Shown here piece by piece: positions 61,484-64,000 of a stretch of DNA of 64,000 nucleotides (its first letter is position 1; each line of letters starts with the position of its first letter). The notes beneath the pieces were generated by a model. The model worked only from the letters and a program-made list of their open reading frames with translations, did not search any database and was not told the DNA's origin. Origin of the DNA: CALINB01 sp938045325 (GTDB lineage Bacteria > Pseudomonadota > Alphaproteobacteria > Rhodospirillales > CALINB01); contig JAYNQW010000001.1 of NCBI GenBank assembly GCA_038114465.1, positions 248,001 through 312,000 on the forward strand, written 5' to 3'. The position numbers and the translations under genes were made by a program.

Positions 61484-63199
61484 TTATATCTTTGCGTCGA
61501 CATTCAGTTTTAGGGTGCACGGCAAGGACTCTCGGCTTTCAATGATTATTGCGGTTGCTGGGTTGCCAGAACCGTAAGCCTGCCAGGCGGTAGCAGGCTC
61601 AAGCGTTAGCGGTCTATCGGTGCGCAATGTGTATGTTGCCGATTGTCCCGAAATGGTGGCACCTTCATTTGTTTGTTTGACGGGAAGTTCCGTATGAAGA
61701 ATCCGTGTCACGGTTGATTGTCTTGATCCCTTGATCTCATCATGCAATTCAAAACCGGAATCTTTAAAATTCCATGAGCGCGCAACGGTTTTAACGCCTC
61801 GGTATAGGGAATTTCCGCCATGGGTTATACCGATTTCATGATCGGTAAAGACAACGCCAGGGGATTTTCCGCAAATGTCTTGGCGGAATGCGTCTGTATA
61901 ATAAGGCTTGTTCGGTGGATAAGGATCACGGCCATCAATGAGAACCGTGTTGTGTGCCTGCCCCGAGCGGTAATACGCCGCATCGCCCGTTTCGCCGTAG
62001 GCGCCACGGCCAGTGTCGATGAGAACACAATCGCCTTTATGGTGTAGTTCGAAGCTGCCGATATCATGATGGGCATGACCCGGCATTGGTGCCCAGCCGT
62101 CGGGCGGAATATACCAAAGCCCTGCCCAGGTGCCGTAATCGAAACGGACCCAGCCATCGGCCGCGAGTTCATTGCGGGCTGTGGGTTGTGCTTGATCTGC
62201 TAGTTCTTGTAGTGCCACCCTGTCGCCCGTTGGCAACAGCGCCGTCCAGCCAGAACAAGCGCCCCACAGGCCGGACAAGTAGTCCGGTGGGCAGTCGGGC
62301 GATATATCGCCAATCAATGGAAACCGGCCAGGCAACGTCAGGGCGGGAATAACGGAGAGGGCTCGTTTAACAATTTCGCGGAGCGGCCGTTCTTCGGCCC
62401 GCTTATGTTTTCGTGCAGCGAGCCAAGCATCGGCATAATTACGCGTGAGGAGAAGATGATAGTGACTTGAGCCTTCACGCAACACGCCTGAAGGCAAGAA
62501 AATTCGCTCGGCTTCTTTTAGAAGGATATCGGCACCACGGCCGGTGCAGTCGCTTAATCCTAAGGCAAGCCCAAGGCGGTAAAGGCCGCGTCCGTTGTTA
62601 GATAAGTGATTAGATGTGTTGTGTTCGCCCTGGTATTCAAGCCGAGAAGCAATGGCAGGGCCGTGTTTTGCTAAAATTGATAGTGTCTGGTCGGCGTCAC
62701 CTGGAAGGCCGAACCGTTCAGCAAAATCGAGAATATTGATCGCGCGTTCGGCTGCCGTATAAGCATGCCAAGCCCAAGAATCGTCGGGCTCATTATATTG
62801 CGTACACCATGTCCGCCATAGCCGGTCGACCCAAGCGGTGTTTACGTCTGCGCCTAAGAGAGGGACCCAGGCAAACCGGTGGAGCGCCAATAGGGTTTCG
62901 ATGTCAGCATAGGATTGTTCGTAAACTTCGACTTCTTTTCCGGCATGAACGGTAACGGTGTCACCGGGCAGATCTAGTGTAAACGATTCATTCGATAGCT
63001 CATGCGATACGCTGTTATAGGTCTGTGCGGGCTTGGGTTTTTTGAGCGTAATATCGGGAAGCGCCTCTAAATAAGGTGGCCGTTGAAGCGTAAAATTCGG
63101 CACATCCGACCAACGGCCCAATGCGCGGCGGATCAGCCAGCGCCGTAGAACGGGGTCATTCAATAATTGTTTTGTTTTGCGGCGAAACTGATTAAACAC
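61484..63199 (-). CDS. Heparinase II/III family protein
   Basis: A 571-residue protein: an alpha-toroid N-terminal domain with YNEPDDSWAWHAYTAAERAINIL in pieces and NHLSNNGRGLYRLGLAL, then a beta-sandwich with MPGHAHHDIGSFELHHKGD and GAYGETGDAAYYRSGQAHNTVLIDG, the family's His/Tyr region. Members are polysaccharide lyases or modify uronate-containing surface glycans. No signal peptide is seen at the N-terminus (MFNQFRRKTKQLL), so export would need another route. The start is GTG 63199. First gene of the right operon and divergent from the last methyltransferase. Confidence 0.9.
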   Translation of the reverse strand: MFNQFRRKTKQLLNDPVLRRWLIRRALGRWSDVPNFTLQRPPYLEALPDITLKKPKPAQTYNSVSHELSNESFTLDLPGDTVTVHAGKEVEVYEQSYADIETLLALHRFAWVPLLGADVNTAWVDRLWRTWCTQYNEPDDSWAWHAYTAAERAINILDFAERFGLPGDADQTLSILAKHGPAIASRLEYQGEHNTSNHLSNNGRGLYRLGLALGLSDCTGRGADILLKEAERIFLPSGVLREGSSHYHLLLTRNYADAWLAARKHKRAEERPLREIVKRALSVIPALTLPGRFPLIGDISPDCPPDYLSGLWGACSGWTALLPTGDRVALQELADQAQPTARNELAADGWVRFDYGTWAGLWYIPPDGWAPMPGHAHHDIGSFELHHKGDCVLIDTGRGAYGETGDAAYYRSGQAHNTVLIDGRDPYPPNKPYYTDAFRQDICGKSPGVVFTDHEIGITHGGNSLYRGVKTVARSWNFKDSGFELHDEIKGSRQSTVTRILHTELPVKQTNEGATISGQSATYTLRTDRPLTLEPATAWQAYGSGNPATAIIIESRESLPCTLKLNVDAKI

Positions 63200-63284
63200 G
63201 GGTGGATTTTCTAAATTTACGAGCCTGAACGTTTTTGTATGAAGGCCAGCATGCTATAAGAAGCTAAGTTAGGTATTGGCTTTT

Positions 63285-64000
63285 ATGTCTTCAGCACATT
63301 CAAAACAAGATATTCAACGCTTTTGGGGCTCGCTTTATGACTCTCTCTATGAGGATGTCGATGCCTCTCTCACGCCGGAAATATTAAAGCAGAGCCTTGA
63401 AGCGCTCGAAGACATGTTTCGCTTTCGCGAACATATGGCGGTCATCGATATGCCGTCTCATGAAATAGTTGGCAAAAAGGTGCTCGAGATCGGCTGCGGC
63501 GCCGGCGGGCATTCGGCGTTGTTCGCCTCGCACGGTGCAAAGATGACCAGCGTCGATATCACGCCCGCGCGGGTTCAGTCGACCCAGCGTAAATTCGAGT
63601 TGCTAGGCGATGCGGCGCAAGGCTGCCGGGCCATGCAGGCCGATGCGGAAAATCTGCCGTTCGAGGATGGCGAGTTCGATATCGTTTATTCTAACGGCGT
63701 GCTGCATCATACTCACGATACGGAAAAAGCGATCGCGGAAGTTCACCGCGTGCTCAAGCCCGGCGGCAAGGCGGTGATCATGCTGTATTGCAAAAGTTCC
63801 TGGCAGTATTGGATCAACTTGTGGCTTTGCATCGGCGTTTTGATGGGGCGCGCGTTCCGCGATCCGAATTGGGTTGGCAAGGCGACCGAATGGGGCGGCA
63901 AGAACGAGCAATCCGTCGAGAATCCCATTACACGCTGTTATTCGGCTGGCGAAATTCACAAATTATTTTCTCAGTTCGAAAAACCGAAATTAAGAAAACG
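63285..64000 (+). CDS. Class I SAM-dependent methyltransferase (locus paralogue 3), truncated by window edge
   Basis: An open frame from ATG 63285 with no stop before the window end (238 codons seen). DIQRFWGSLYDSLYEDVD opens it, SAM motif VLEIGCGAGGHSALFA is near 69, and YSNGVLHHTHDTEKAIAEVHRVLKPGG in pieces is the motif block shared with the genes at 49673 and 59705. The part QYWINLWLCIGVLMGRAF is the matching hydrophobic segment. It is divergent from the heparinase gene with 85 bases between starts. Confidence 0.9.
   Translation, partial: MSSAHSKQDIQRFWGSLYDSLYEDVDASLTPEILKQSLEALEDMFRFREHMAVIDMPSHEIVGKKVLEIGCGAGGHSALFASHGAKMTSVDITPARVQSTQRKFELLGDAAQGCRAMQADAENLPFEDGEFDIVYSNGVLHHTHDTEKAIAEVHRVLKPGGKAVIMLYCKSSWQYWINLWLCIGVLMGRAFRDPNWVGKATEWGGKNEQSVENPITRCYSAGEIHKLFSQFEKPKLRK

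Overview
The window reads as a contiguous piece of an alphaproteobacterial chromosome, most like Rhodospirillales-type relatives (inference from gene content: parA-parB-holA-lptE-leuS-DUF3576 order, ftsK-lolA, a GDH-180 type NAD-glutamate dehydrogenase, DUF971/Trm112/LON/CnoX order). No phage, insertion sequence, CRISPR array or rRNA was seen; one tRNA-Gly(GCC) is present. The parAB end suggests that the left edge lies near the replication origin.

Layout. 1-7.8 kb: chromosome partitioning (parA fragment, parB), then a minus-strand housekeeping group (holA, lptE, leuS, a DUF3576 lipoprotein, a ThiE-like gene) and divergent yggS. 7.8-17.8 kb: a signal-less L,D-transpeptidase, a conserved unknown protein, ribA with a decayed RibB-like domain, an orphan OmpR-type response regulator followed by a membrane class III adenylate cyclase, a hairpin-rich intergenic stretch, lolA, ftsK and a class I/II aminotransferase. 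17.9-21 kb: nitrogen module (TorF-type porin, glnK, amtB) with two sigma-54-like promoters and two clear terminators. 21.4-25.7 kb: ubiH-family hydroxylase, DUF971, Trm112, LON-domain protein, CnoX-type thioredoxin, a prolyl-tRNA editing protein and tRNA-Gly. 25.8-32 kb: an MFS carrier and a complete livJ-livH-livM-livG-livF type ABC importer with a dyad operator upstream. 32-42.4 kb: isopropylmalate-dehydrogenase-like enzyme, small membrane protein, GDH-180, UMF1-type MFS, SIS isomerase and purH.

42.4-64 kb is a surface polysaccharide locus that runs off the right edge. Its left part (minus strand, 49.6 to 42.5 kb) has an AsnB-type amidotransferase, a WecA/WbpL-type lipid-carrier sugar-phosphate transferase, a GT4 glycosyltransferase, an SDR reductase/epimerase and a CapD/WbpM-type 4,6-dehydratase: a plausible set for starting a glycan on undecaprenyl phosphate with a 6-deoxy-HexNAc. 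Its right part (minus strand, 63.2 to 50.5 kb) is a long tightly spaced operon with a heparinase II/III protein, two GT2 enzymes, two large GT-C-like membrane proteins, methyltransferases, a sugar C-methyltransferase, a cupin, a UXS-like SDR and a Gfo/Idh oxidoreductase. A 39-residue membrane protein gene, missed by length cut-offs, is coupled by an ATGA overlap to one GT-C gene. Three related methyltransferases are dispersed through the locus.

Most novel points: the response-regulator leader with mutually exclusive pairings next to its ribosome site; the small coupled membrane protein; the non-canonical start of the Gfo/Idh gene; a palindrome shared by two convergent stop codons; the hairpin series downstream of the cyclase; and the polysaccharide locus itself. 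All functional statements come from motif recognition by eye; no database search was run.
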